A stretch of 51,111 nt of DNA from JAHEDH01 sp963745865 (GTDB lineage Bacteria; Actinomycetota; Acidimicrobiia; Spongiisociales; ZC4RG35). Below the pieces are notes generated by a model. The model made no database searches, was not told the DNA's origin, and saw nothing but the letters and a program-made list of their open reading frames with translations. The translations under genes and the position numbers were made by a program. The stretch lies in contig CAVUYZ010000001.1 in assembly GCA_963745865.1 (NCBI GenBank), positions 1 to 51,111 on the forward strand, read 5' to 3'. Every line of letters starts with the position of its first letter. Position 1 is the first letter of the stretch. Positions 36,685 through 43,545 of the stretch are shown here, one piece after another.

Positions 36685-37469
36685 GAGTCACCATCCTGGG
36701 CAGCGGCCAAGACGGGGGCACGCCACAGTTCGGTGCGGACCACCCGAACGACATCGAGGCGCGAAGCGGCACGCTGCTCGAACGCACGTCCTCGTCGGCG
36801 CTCGTCGAGGTGCGAGGCGTGTCGGTCCTGCTCGACATCGGGCCGGACGCCAGAAGCCAGTGGTGGCGGCGGATCGGCGCTCCCGATGCGGTCGCCCTCA
36901 CGCATGCGCACATCGGCCACTACGTCGGGCTGGTCAACCTCGGTCGAGAGGTGATGAACGCGTCGGCGGTTCGATGCCACGTGACACATTCCATGCAAGC
37001 GTTTCTCAACGGGAATCAACCGTGGCGCCAACTCGTCGATCTGGGCAACATCGAACTGAACACGGCCAACCCCTATCGCAGCCAGGAGTACGCGCTGCGG
37101 TTGATCGACGTTCCCCACCGAAATGAGTACTCCGACACCGTCGCTATCTCGATCGACGATCGGGTTCTCTATCTGCCGGACATCGACGACTGGGCGAGCT
37201 GGCCCCTCGCCGAGTCGGTGATCGCCGGCCACGAGTTGGCCCTGCTCGATGCCACTTTCTGGTCCAGAGGGGAACTGGAGCGTCAGAGTGCCGTCCCCCA
37301 TCCACCGGTTGTGGAGACCATCGAGCGCTTCGCTCATCTCGACACCGAGATCGTCCTGACCCATCTCAACCACACCAATCCCCTGGTCGACCCGACCAGC
37401 GATGCTTCAGCGTCCGTGAACGACATCGGGTGGCGAGTGGCTCACGACGGGCTCGTGCTGGAGCTGTGA
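36681..37469 (+). CDS. Metallo-beta-lactamase-fold hydrolase (PqqB-like) with altered metal motif
   Basis: 262 residues. The N terminus VTILGSGQDGGTPQFG matches PqqB and related MBL proteins. The metal motif reads THAHIGHYVGL, so the Asp of HxHxDH is Gly. Further ligands are plausible at PDIDDW, LDATFW and LTHLNHTNPL. The role is unknown: no other PQQ genes are near, so PQQ synthesis is unlikely. It is the last gene of the isomerase-hydrolase-MBL operon, followed at once by a perfect terminator palindrome. Confidence 0.8.
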   Translation: MRVTILGSGQDGGTPQFGADHPNDIEARSGTLLERTSSSALVEVRGVSVLLDIGPDARSQWWRRIGAPDAVALTHAHIGHYVGLVNLGREVMNASAVRCHVTHSMQAFLNGNQPWRQLVDLGNIELNTANPYRSQEYALRLIDVPHRNEYSDTVAISIDDRVLYLPDIDDWASWPLAESVIAGHELALLDATFWSRGELERQSAVPHPPVVETIERFAHLDTEIVLTHLNHTNPLVDPTSDASASVNDIGWRVAHDGLVLEL

Positions 37470-37475
37470 CAACGT

Positions 37476-37505
37476 CGAAAGCGGCGCCATATGGCGCCGC
37501 TTTCG
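37476..37505. terminator. Perfect 30-bp palindrome between MBL gene and dps
   Basis: Both 15-nt halves are exactly complementary (CGAAAGCGGCGCCAT and its reverse complement). It lies 7 nt after the MBL stop and 30 nt from the convergent dps stop. It is probably a bidirectional intrinsic terminator, although a protein-binding palindrome is also possible. Confidence 0.8.
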
Positions 37506-37534
37506 GTGCGTCGTGGGTGAACTGTGTCGTGCCG

Positions 37535-38080
37535 TCAGCTCACTGCCTCAGCCGCTGCGCGCTCGGTCTTCGAGCCGGCGGTTGGCAGGGTGCCGCCCGA
37601 CGATTCGAGATGCGCACGCACGAACCACTGGAACAGTTCGAGATCGGCCGACTGCGAGATCAGGAGATCCTCGGAGACGGGATCGAGGTCGCCCAGTCGC
37701 GAGATTGCGGTCCGGTGCGAGCCGATGACACCCTCGTACACCCGGTCCAGGGCTGCCAGGTGCTCGGTGGCGCTTGCCCGGCCAAGGGAGTAGTCGTCCC
37801 AGTCCCTGCGTTCGACGAGCGCTCCGGGAGTGCCAACCGGAATGCCTCCGAGCGTCGCAATACGCTCAGCGATGGCATCAACCATCGCTCGGATGGAATC
37901 GACCTGCGGGTCGAGCATCTCGTGAACCGCGATGAAGTTCGGCCCCACCACATTCCAATGGACGTGCTTGAGCGTCAATGACATGTCGACGAGTGATGCC
38001 ATCCGGGTATCGAGGATGTCGATGACCTCGTTTGCATCACTGGGGTTCATTCCCGGCACGGTGAAGTTCGTTGCTGTCAT
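37535..38080 (-). CDS. dps: Dps-family ferritin-like DNA protection protein
   Basis: 181 residues, four-helix bundle. KHVHWNVVGPNFIAVHEMLDPQVD near 40-63 carries the Dps inter-subunit ferroxidase ligands (His, His, Asp/Glu). It stores iron with peroxide and can shield DNA in stress or starvation. AAGGAGC precedes the ATG by 8 nt. A SigB/SigF-like promoter (GTTT-N16-GGGTA) lies upstream, divergent from the same kind of promoter for the RsbW-like gene. Confidence 0.93.
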   Translation of the reverse strand: MTATNFTVPGMNPSDANEVIDILDTRMASLVDMSLTLKHVHWNVVGPNFIAVHEMLDPQVDSIRAMVDAIAERIATLGGIPVGTPGALVERRDWDDYSLGRASATEHLAALDRVYEGVIGSHRTAISRLGDLDPVSEDLLISQSADLELFQWFVRAHLESSGGTLPTAGSKTERAAAEAVS

Positions 38081-38113
38081 GGTGTCGTGCTCCTTCGTTG
38101 TCTACACAGGACC

Positions 38114-38138
38114 TACCCCTCGCAGGGGGGGAACAAAC
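38114..38138 (-). promoter_or_regulatory. SigB/SigF-type promoter for dps
   Basis: The minus strand has GTTT (38138-38135), a 16-nt spacer and GGGTA (38118-38114). The -10 ends 33 nt before the dps ATG, leaving a short leader with a Shine-Dalgarno. It matches the general-stress sigma consensus known for Bacillus SigB and mycobacterial SigF. Confidence 0.7.
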
Positions 38139-38183
38139 GCCGGGCAACCGATGGCAGTGGCGAGTCGCCGAGTCGCATCGGTC

Positions 38184-38209
38184 GGTTTCAACCCTGGTCC
38201 GGTGGGGTA
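38184..38209 (+). promoter_or_regulatory. SigB/SigF-type promoter for RsbW-like gene
   Basis: GGTTT (38184-38188), a 16-nt spacer and GGGTA (38205-38209). The -10 ends 11 nt before the ATG at 38221, implying a leaderless or very short-leader transcript. Confidence 0.7.
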
Positions 38210-38220
38210 ACGAACCCGAC

Positions 38221-38622
38221 ATGAGATCCGGCCAAGAGGATTCGTCGCAGCGACGCGCGTTCAGTTGCGCTGCCACGGAGAGCGCCCCGGCCGAGGCCCG
38301 GCGCTTCGTCGACGACGTCCTCTCCTCCTCGCCACATCGCGAATCGGCGAAGCTGGTAGCGAGCGAGCTCGTCACCAATGCGGTGCGACACGGCGGTATC
38401 GACGCCGGATCGATCGACGTTGCGGTCGTGATGATCGACGGGGTGCGTCTCGAGGTCAGCCAGCGGAAGCACTCGGGCTTCGTGCATTCGATCCGGCGAC
38501 CAGAACTCGACGAAGCCAGCGGACGCGGCCTGATGATCGTTGCTGCAGTCAGCTCGGCTTGGGGTGTCGACGAGTCGACCGGCAAGGTCTGGGCCGTCTT
38601 CGGGGATTCGATACCGGCTTAG
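38221..38622 (+). CDS. RsbW-like ATP-binding regulator (anti-sigma/serine kinase type)
   Basis: 133 residues with the HATPase_c fold of anti-sigma kinases. The N box is present (ASELVTNAVRHGG near 42-54), and so is the GRGLMIVAAVSSAWGV C-terminal lid region with a G2-type Gly. The G1 box is degenerate (VSQRKHSG in place of a DxGxG). It may phosphorylate the STAS protein or bind the sigma factor encoded nearby. Its promoter resembles that sigma's likely consensus, so it could act as a feedback brake. The start at 38221 is set by the promoter; there is no Shine-Dalgarno. Confidence 0.82.
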   Translation: MRSGQEDSSQRRAFSCAATESAPAEARRFVDDVLSSSPHRESAKLVASELVTNAVRHGGIDAGSIDVAVVMIDGVRLEVSQRKHSGFVHSIRRPELDEASGRGLMIVAAVSSAWGVDESTGKVWAVFGDSIPA

Positions 38623-38661
38623 ATGCCTCCGACCCTGGAGATCGTCGGGTCAGCCTGATCG

Positions 38662-39366
38662 CTACCGCCGTAGCCATCGGGTGAAAACCGACTGCTCGCC
38701 CCGCATCACCCGATCCAGCCGGAGGCTCCTGCCCCCCTCCAACCCCGGGCCACTCACGATCCTCTTGGACTCGCCCGAAAGCAGGACAGGCGAAATCGTC
38801 AGACACCACTCGTCGACGAGATCCGACATCGCCAGCTGCCCATTGAGCGATGGCCCCCCCTCACTGAGAACTCTGGCGTGGCCGAGGGAGCGGAGCTGTC
38901 GCAACGCGTCCCCGAGATCGACCCGATCCTGCCCGGCGATCAGTACGTCGGTCCGTTGAGAGATATGCCGTCGGCGGTCGGCTGGGGCGGCTTCAGTGGT
39001 GACGACGATCGCGGGATCGGTACCGAACGCATCGAGATCGATATCGAGTGACCCCGACACGATCGCGATACGAGGGTTGTCTCGCATCTCTTCGCCGCGC
39101 CGCCAGCCCACCAGATGATCGGGAAGGTCGGCGGCTCCGTACCCCTCTGCACGAACGGTCGCTGCAGCAACGAGGACGACGTCGGCAATGGCCCGCAGCG
39201 ACCGGAACACGACCGTGTCCTGGCGATCACCGATGCTCGAACTTCGACCGTCGACCTGTGTGGCGCCATCGACCGAAGCGACCATGTTGACGCACACCCA
39301 CGGGCGGGGCCGGTCGTCCTCGAGGTACTGGCGTTCGAGCTCCTCGTCGGTGGCTGGCTCGATCAC
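38662..39366 (-). CDS. RibD C-terminal-domain pyrimidine reductase family protein
   Basis: 234 residues with a dihydrofolate-reductase-like fold. It has NMVASVDGATQVDGRSSSIG, VVLVAAATVRAEGYG (the ADTVR/AATVR motif) and VLSEGGPSLNGQL, the RibD reductase signature. It lacks the deaminase half of RibD. Such stand-alone actinobacterial proteins may reduce the riboflavin pathway pyrimidine or another NADPH-dependent substrate. It converges on the RsbW-like gene and lies downstream of the small Cys/His gene. Confidence 0.85.
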   Translation of the reverse strand: MIEPATDEELERQYLEDDRPRPWVCVNMVASVDGATQVDGRSSSIGDRQDTVVFRSLRAIADVVLVAAATVRAEGYGAADLPDHLVGWRRGEEMRDNPRIAIVSGSLDIDLDAFGTDPAIVVTTEAAPADRRRHISQRTDVLIAGQDRVDLGDALRQLRSLGHARVLSEGGPSLNGQLAMSDLVDEWCLTISPVLLSGESKRIVSGPGLEGGRSLRLDRVMRGEQSVFTRWLRR

Positions 39367-39400
39367 GACGGTTCGGCTGACGAACCGACGTGGGCAGCGA

Positions 39401-39583
39401 TCAGGAGGCGGCTTTGCCTCGCACTCGCGGAAACCGGGTCGGTGAATGGGGGTGACACGTCTGGCGGACGTTGTAGCGGCTCAGGACTGTTGAACAGCCG
39501 CTCTCCGCACAGACGCGACCAAGCGCTTTGGTCTTGGGGCGGCGTCCGCTCCGGATCGGCTTGGAGGCTCTCACTGTCTGCAT
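39401..39583 (-). CDS. Small basic Cys/His protein (60 residues), stress-promoter linked
   Basis: Starts MQTVRASKPIRSGRRPKTKAL, very basic, then a compact metal-site-like set CAESGC-x12-CHPH (C-x4-C, C-x2-H), and a basic end (TRFPRVRGKAAS). It could be a small zinc-ribbon, nucleic-acid or polymerase-binding protein. The ATG at 39583 is supported by AGAGGGA 5-11 nt upstream. A near-consensus SigB-type promoter (GTTTAT, GGGTAT) lies upstream. It sits between ribD-like and the sigma factor on the same strand. No named family is recognised. Confidence 0.7.
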   Translation of the reverse strand: MQTVRASKPIRSGRRPKTKALGRVCAESGCSTVLSRYNVRQTCHPHSPTRFPRVRGKAAS

Positions 39584-39616
39584 GCTCGTCCCTCTGCGAA
39601 TCGAGTCCTCGGGGAA

Positions 39617-39641
39617 TACCCACAGGAGATGCTCGATAAAC
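39617..39641 (-). promoter_or_regulatory. SigB/SigF-type promoter for small Cys/His protein
   Basis: The minus strand has GTTTAT and GGGTAT. GTTT (39641-39638) and GGGTA (39621-39617) are 16 nt apart, the same spacing as in the two promoters at 38.1-38.2 kb. The -10 core ends 33 nt before the ATG. It lies just downstream of the sigma factor gene. Confidence 0.72.
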
Positions 39642-39681
39642 ATCCTTGGCGGTTGGCGACGGGCGACAAGAGATCACTCGA

Positions 39682-40755
39682 TCAATCCTCGAGTTTGTCC
39701 CGAAGCGTGGCCAGGGCCCCCCGGATCAGGCGGGACACGTGCATCTGCGACACGCCGACCCGCTCAGCGATCTCGCTCTGAGTCATGTCCTGGTAGAAGC
39801 GGAGGTGGAGAATCTCGACGTCGCGATCATCGAGCGACTCCAGGGCCTCGCCGAGATCTGACCATGCGGCGCTCAGTTCCACCCGGGCATCGTCGTCGCC
39901 GATCAACTCGCCCCGACCCCGATCGTCGAAGCCGGGCGCAGGAGCGTCGAGGCTCTCAGACCGATAGGCCGTGCCGGCGCCCATCGCCTCGATCACCTCG
40001 TCGGGCGTGGCATTCATCTCCTGGGCGAGCTCCTCGACCGTCGGTGCCCTCCCCAGCCGCTGCGTGAGAAAGGTGGTCGTGGAATTGACCTCGAGCACCC
40101 GTTCCTGCAGTCCACGCGGAACCCGCACAGACCACGCCCGGTCCCGAAGGAAGCGCTTCAACTCCCCCGAGATCGTCCGGGCGGCAAACGAGGCGAATGC
40201 CGTGCCGTGATCGGGATCGAAGCGTCCCATCGCCTTGACCAGAGCGAAGTCCGCCACCTGCGAGACGTCATCGGTACCCAGGCCCTTGCCGCGGAACCGG
40301 CGGCTGATCCGATCGGCCAGATAGTGGTACTTCTCATAGAGGATGTCCCGCGCATCGTCGTCGTGGCCGATTCGCTCGAACAGCTCCCGCTCTTCGAGAT
40401 CCTCCAGCGTGAGGTTCGACCTTGGACGAAGCAGCAGCCTCGCCCCGGCCGCCTCTGATTCGACCCACCACGACTGGGTGACGGTCTCCAGGACTCTCCG
40501 CCGCATCGGATCGACGTCGCTGCTCAGCGTCGCATCCGCGAAGCCGATATCAACGACGACGGCCGCCGAGTCTGTGGCGATCGACACCTGGGCAGAGCGC
40601 GCTCCCGACTCGATCCCGTGGCTGACGAGCTCGGACACCGCAATCTCGATCTCGGCGCGTCTCCGCGGAGGAAGACTCGGGAGAACGTCGATGACGTGGG
40701 ACCGCATCGATCTCGCTGACGCGACGTCGATCTGGATGGTCACCTCGTCCTTCAT
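39682..40755 (-). CDS. SigB/F/G-type sigma factor with N-terminal degenerate RsbW-like domain
   Basis: 357 residues. Residues 1-115 follow the RsbW/HATPase layout (RRRAEIEIAVSELVSHGIESGA; RRRVLETVTQSWWVESEAAGARLLL), but the N-box Asn is His and the G boxes are lost. Residues ~120-357 are a complete sigma-70 of the SigB/F/G class: region 2 (ILYEKYHYLADRISRRF, DVSQVADFALVKAM), region 3 (LTQRLGRAPTVEELAQEM) and region 4 with the helix-turn-helix TQSEIAERVGVSQMHVSRLI. ATG overlaps the upstream gene by 4 bp. The fused domain may be a built-in inhibitor or a docking site for the partner-switching proteins. Confidence 0.9.
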   Translation of the reverse strand: MKDEVTIQIDVASARSMRSHVIDVLPSLPPRRRAEIEIAVSELVSHGIESGARSAQVSIATDSAAVVVDIGFADATLSSDVDPMRRRVLETVTQSWWVESEAAGARLLLRPRSNLTLEDLEERELFERIGHDDDARDILYEKYHYLADRISRRFRGKGLGTDDVSQVADFALVKAMGRFDPDHGTAFASFAARTISGELKRFLRDRAWSVRVPRGLQERVLEVNSTTTFLTQRLGRAPTVEELAQEMNATPDEVIEAMGAGTAYRSESLDAPAPGFDDRGRGELIGDDDARVELSAAWSDLGEALESLDDRDVEILHLRFYQDMTQSEIAERVGVSQMHVSRLIRGALATLRDKLED

Positions 40756-41072
40756 GGCCGTGCGACGCTGACGCGGATCGAGCGCTCGCCGCCTAGGACC
40801 GTGAGCCCCGGTGGCGGTGACACCACCGCCGGCGGCTGGAGGCCGGCGCCTTCGATGGCGATGTTGATGGCCGACTCGTCACAGGTCACGCGTATCTCGA
40901 TGGAGTGGGAGGCTCGAGTCGCATCGGATGCGGCATCGGAGGCCAACACCTTGATGGATGTCGCGACGTCAGCGTCGAGTGCGAACCTTCGCGAGATACC
41001 GTCGATGAATCGCCGCGCGAGCTGGGCGGCGTCGACATTCGGCGAAACGGTGAGTTCGAGGTGCTCGGTCAA
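40752..41072 (-). CDS. Degenerate RsbW-like protein
   Basis: 106 residues. The order of strands and helices (LELTVSPNVDAAQLARRFIDG, then VATSIKVLASDAASDATRAS, then SIEIRVTCDESAINIAIEG and GGERSIRVSVA) follows HATPase_c anti-sigma proteins, but no N box or Gly-rich boxes remain, so ATP binding is doubtful. It sits between STAS and sigma genes with 4-bp overlaps on both sides, exactly where RsbW is expected. It may bind sigma or STAS without kinase activity. Confidence 0.7.
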   Translation of the reverse strand: MTEHLELTVSPNVDAAQLARRFIDGISRRFALDADVATSIKVLASDAASDATRASHSIEIRVTCDESAINIAIEGAGLQPPAVVSPPPGLTVLGGERSIRVSVARP

Positions 41073-41395
41073 GAGGTGAGAGCCGCGGCTCGAGTATCCA
41101 CGATGTCGAGGGCGTCGGACAACCCGGTGATCTGGATGATCCGAGCGACCGCTCCCGATGGCACGACGATGCGGAACCGCGACCCGGCCTCCGACAGCCG
41201 ATTGTGAACACCGACCAGCGTCCTGAGACCTGTCGAGTCCATGAACGAGACATCCGAGAGATCGAGAACGGTGTTCCGATTCTCGGCCAATGCCTGGTCG
41301 AGCGCGTCAGCCGTCGCGATGTCGATCTCACCGGCGGCCCCGACGACGAGCCACCCCTGAGATTCCTCGGATGAAATGTTCATTTCGACGCTCAT
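41069..41395 (-). CDS. STAS-domain anti-anti-sigma factor (RsbV/SpoIIAA-like)
   Basis: 108 residues. GEIDIATADALDQAL and VLDLSDVSFMDSTGLRTLVGV are the classic STAS core, with the phosphorylatable Ser at 54 in MDSTGL. Unphosphorylated STAS proteins free sigma from its RsbW partner. First gene of the operon STAS - RsbW-like - sigma, with 4-bp overlaps. It is divergent, across 50 bp, from another RsbW-like gene. Confidence 0.92.
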   Translation of the reverse strand: MSVEMNISSEESQGWLVVGAAGEIDIATADALDQALAENRNTVLDLSDVSFMDSTGLRTLVGVHNRLSEAGSRFRIVVPSGAVARIIQITGLSDALDIVDTRAAALTS

Positions 41396-41432
41396 CAGTG
41401 GTCACCAGCGGGGAGCTACGCGTGGCTGACGG

Positions 41433-41438
41433 TACCAT
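41433..41438 (+). promoter_or_regulatory. Putative leaderless -10 (TACCAT) for 41446 gene
   Basis: TACCAT ends 7 nt before the GTG at 41446. Confidence 0.4.
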
Positions 41439-41445
41439 CCGCCGT

Positions 41446-41802
41446 GTGAATGACTCAACCGATCTCCGGATGACAGCGTCGATCCCGACCGACCTCCGCT
41501 GGGCGAACACGGTCGTCGATCTGGTCGGATCGGCTGGTGATTCTCGCACGATGACCATCGACCGGGCGTCCGACGTCCAGACTGCGGCTTTCGAGGCATT
41601 CGTCGACATCACCGAGCGGTGTGAACCCGGCCAGGTCCACCTCGCCGTGACCAGGACCTCGGCAGCAATGACAGTCAGGCTCTCCGCCGAGATCCCGGAG
41701 TGGTCGGCAGAGTCGTCCTATCTCGCCCAACGCGTCATCTCTGTCCTCGCCGACCGGGCAGTGTTCGGGTCTGATTCGATCGAGCTCGAGTTTCTGACCT
41801 GA
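41446..41802 (+). CDS. Second degenerate RsbW-like protein
   Basis: 118 residues from GTG. It has the same layout as the HATPase-like domains nearby: an N-terminal strand and helix (LRMTASIPTDLRWANTVVDL), a long helix (ASDVQTAAFEAFVDITERC), strands (QVHLAVTRTSAAMTVRLSAE) and a closing helix-strand (YLAQRVISVLADRAVFGS). N and G boxes are missing. Similarity to the sigma N-terminal domain is by pattern only. It is divergent from the STAS operon, so the pair may share control. The start is set by an adjacent -10. Confidence 0.65.
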   Translation: MNDSTDLRMTASIPTDLRWANTVVDLVGSAGDSRTMTIDRASDVQTAAFEAFVDITERCEPGQVHLAVTRTSAAMTVRLSAEIPEWSAESSYLAQRVISVLADRAVFGSDSIELEFLT

Positions 41803-41826
41803 TCCGCTCGTTTCGCCGGGCGGCGA

Positions 41827-42000
41827 TCAAGCCGGCTCACCCCCGAACATCGGATAGTGCTGCGAATGCGGGAGGATGTGACCGCACGCGGAGTTCCCAC
41901 CGGGGGAGTCGATGCCAGGCGTGAACACAGATCGGGCGGAACGAGTCTTGAACAACACACATCGGTGTGACGAGCGAAGCGCCGACGCCCATGGCAACAT
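41827..42000 (-). CDS. Possible small Cys/His protein (57 residues)
   Basis: A short frame starting MLPWASALRS and ending with CGHILPHSQHYPMFGGEPA. Cys39, His41, His46 and His49 could form a metal site, and the composition looks coding, but there is no clear ribosome binding site. A shorter version from a GTG at about residue 15 is also possible. It fills the gap between the RsbW-like gene at 41446 (convergent) and the DUF2867 gene (divergent). Confidence 0.35.
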   Translation of the reverse strand: MLPWASALRSSHRCVLFKTRSARSVFTPGIDSPGGNSACGHILPHSQHYPMFGGEPA

Positions 42001-42005
42001 CCGAT

Positions 42006-42032
42006 TCGAATTCGCAGCCCGCATCGAATTCG
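42006..42032. repeat. Two copies of TCGAATTCG at 18-nt period
   Basis: TCGAATTCG occurs at 42006-42014 and 42024-42032, each containing the 8-bp palindrome CGAATTCG. It lies upstream of the gene at 42067 and could be a paired operator site. Confidence 0.4.
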
Positions 42033-42066
42033 GGAGGGCAATGAGGTCAAGGGGAGAGGTCGCACG

Positions 42067-43545
42067 ATGACCAGGGATATCGTCGTCTTCGGCGCGAGTG
42101 GATATATCGGCGGGCGGCTCATCCCCGAGCTTCTGAGGGAGGGCCATCGGGTCGTGGCCACCTCGCGGAGCCCCGAGACTCTCAAAGCGCTCCCGTGGGC
42201 AGACGAGGTTGAAATTCGACATGTCGACCTGCTGGACCCTGACACGATCTCTCGCGCGATCGAAGGCTGCGACCTCGCCTACTACCTCGTCCACTCGATG
42301 GGCAGCGGCGGGAACTACGGAGCACGCGACCGAGCGGCCGCCCGGAACCTGATCGCGGCCAGCCGCGGGAGCTCGCTCGAGCAGATCATCTACCTGGGCG
42401 GGCTCGGTGAAGACGACAGCGAACTGTCCGAACACCTCGCCAGCCGCCAGGAGGTGGGACAGATCCTCGCGGCCGGACCGGTTCCACTGACCGAGTTGCG
42501 AGCAGCCGTCATCATCGGGTCGGGGTCCCTTTCCTTTGAAATGCTGCGGTATCTGACCGAAGTGCTTCCGGTCATGGTCACACCGCGCTGGGTCAGGACG
42601 AGATGTCAGCCGATCGCCATTCGGGATGTGCTGTTCTACCTGACGGCGGTTATCGGGAGAAGCGACGCCGCCGATCGCGTGCTCGAGATCGGAGGTCCCG
42701 ACACCGTCACCTACGAGGACATGATCCGCACCTACGCCCGAATCGCCGGGCTTCGCCCCCGAACGATCATCCCGGTTCCGGTTCTCTCACCGGGCCTGTC
42801 CGGCCGTTGGATCGGGTTGGTGACACCGCTGTCCCCGACCATCGCCGAAGAGCTCGTTCAGAGCGTGCGGAACGAAGTGATCGTGCGGGACCGACCGATC
42901 TCGGACATCATCGATCACCAATGCCTGACGTTCGAGGCCTCGGTCGCCCGCGCCCTCGATCGCACTCGCCGGCTCCAGGTTCCGACCCGGTGGTCGTCAC
43001 ATGACTGGACACCCGCCGATGCGCTACCGACCGATCCCGAGTATGCGACGGGAACGATGCTGGTGGACGTGAGACGGGTTGAGTCGGCCGCAACGCGAAC
43101 GGACCTGTATTGGGCCTTCTCCCGGGTGGGTGGCGCCACCGGTTACTACTCGGCAGGTTGGGCATGGCACATCCGCGGCCTCCTCGACCAAGTGCTGGGG
43201 GGCGCAGGGCTCCGACGGGGTCGTCGCCATCCCGAGGAGGTCCGCCTCGGCGAGCCACTGGACTTCTGGCGGGTCGCGGCGGTGCGACCCGACGAAGCGC
43301 TCGATCTCAAGGCAGAGATGAAAGTGCCGGGCGAGGCGTGGCTGCACTGGGAGATCGACGATTCCAACGGGACGATGGAACTCGTCCAGACCGCCACCTT
43401 CGCTCCACGCGGCTTGTTCGGTCGCCTGTACTGGTATGCGCTGGTCCCTTTCCATGCAATCATCTTCCCGCAGATGGCCCGCGGCATCGTCTCGGCCGCG
43501 GAGGAACGCTGCAATTCGCGGGACGGACTGGGCGCGGGCCGGTGA
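42067..43545 (+). CDS. NAD(P)-binding epimerase-like protein with DUF2867 domain
   Basis: 492 residues. Residues 1-300 are an atypical short-chain dehydrogenase/NmrA-like domain: VVFGASGYIGGRLIPELL nucleotide motif, DLAYYLVHSM and a long epimerase-like body. Residues ~330-485 are the DUF2867 region (YYSAGWAWHIRGLLDQ, RLGEPLDFWRVAAV), a SRPBCC-like module often fused to such reductases. AGGGGAGAGG precedes the ATG. The GTG of the following membrane protein overlaps its stop (GTGA). The substrate is unknown. Confidence 0.85.
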   Translation: MTRDIVVFGASGYIGGRLIPELLREGHRVVATSRSPETLKALPWADEVEIRHVDLLDPDTISRAIEGCDLAYYLVHSMGSGGNYGARDRAAARNLIAASRGSSLEQIIYLGGLGEDDSELSEHLASRQEVGQILAAGPVPLTELRAAVIIGSGSLSFEMLRYLTEVLPVMVTPRWVRTRCQPIAIRDVLFYLTAVIGRSDAADRVLEIGGPDTVTYEDMIRTYARIAGLRPRTIIPVPVLSPGLSGRWIGLVTPLSPTIAEELVQSVRNEVIVRDRPISDIIDHQCLTFEASVARALDRTRRLQVPTRWSSHDWTPADALPTDPEYATGTMLVDVRRVESAATRTDLYWAFSRVGGATGYYSAGWAWHIRGLLDQVLGGAGLRRGRRHPEEVRLGEPLDFWRVAAVRPDEALDLKAEMKVPGEAWLHWEIDDSNGTMELVQTATFAPRGLFGRLYWYALVPFHAIIFPQMARGIVSAAEERCNSRDGLGAGR

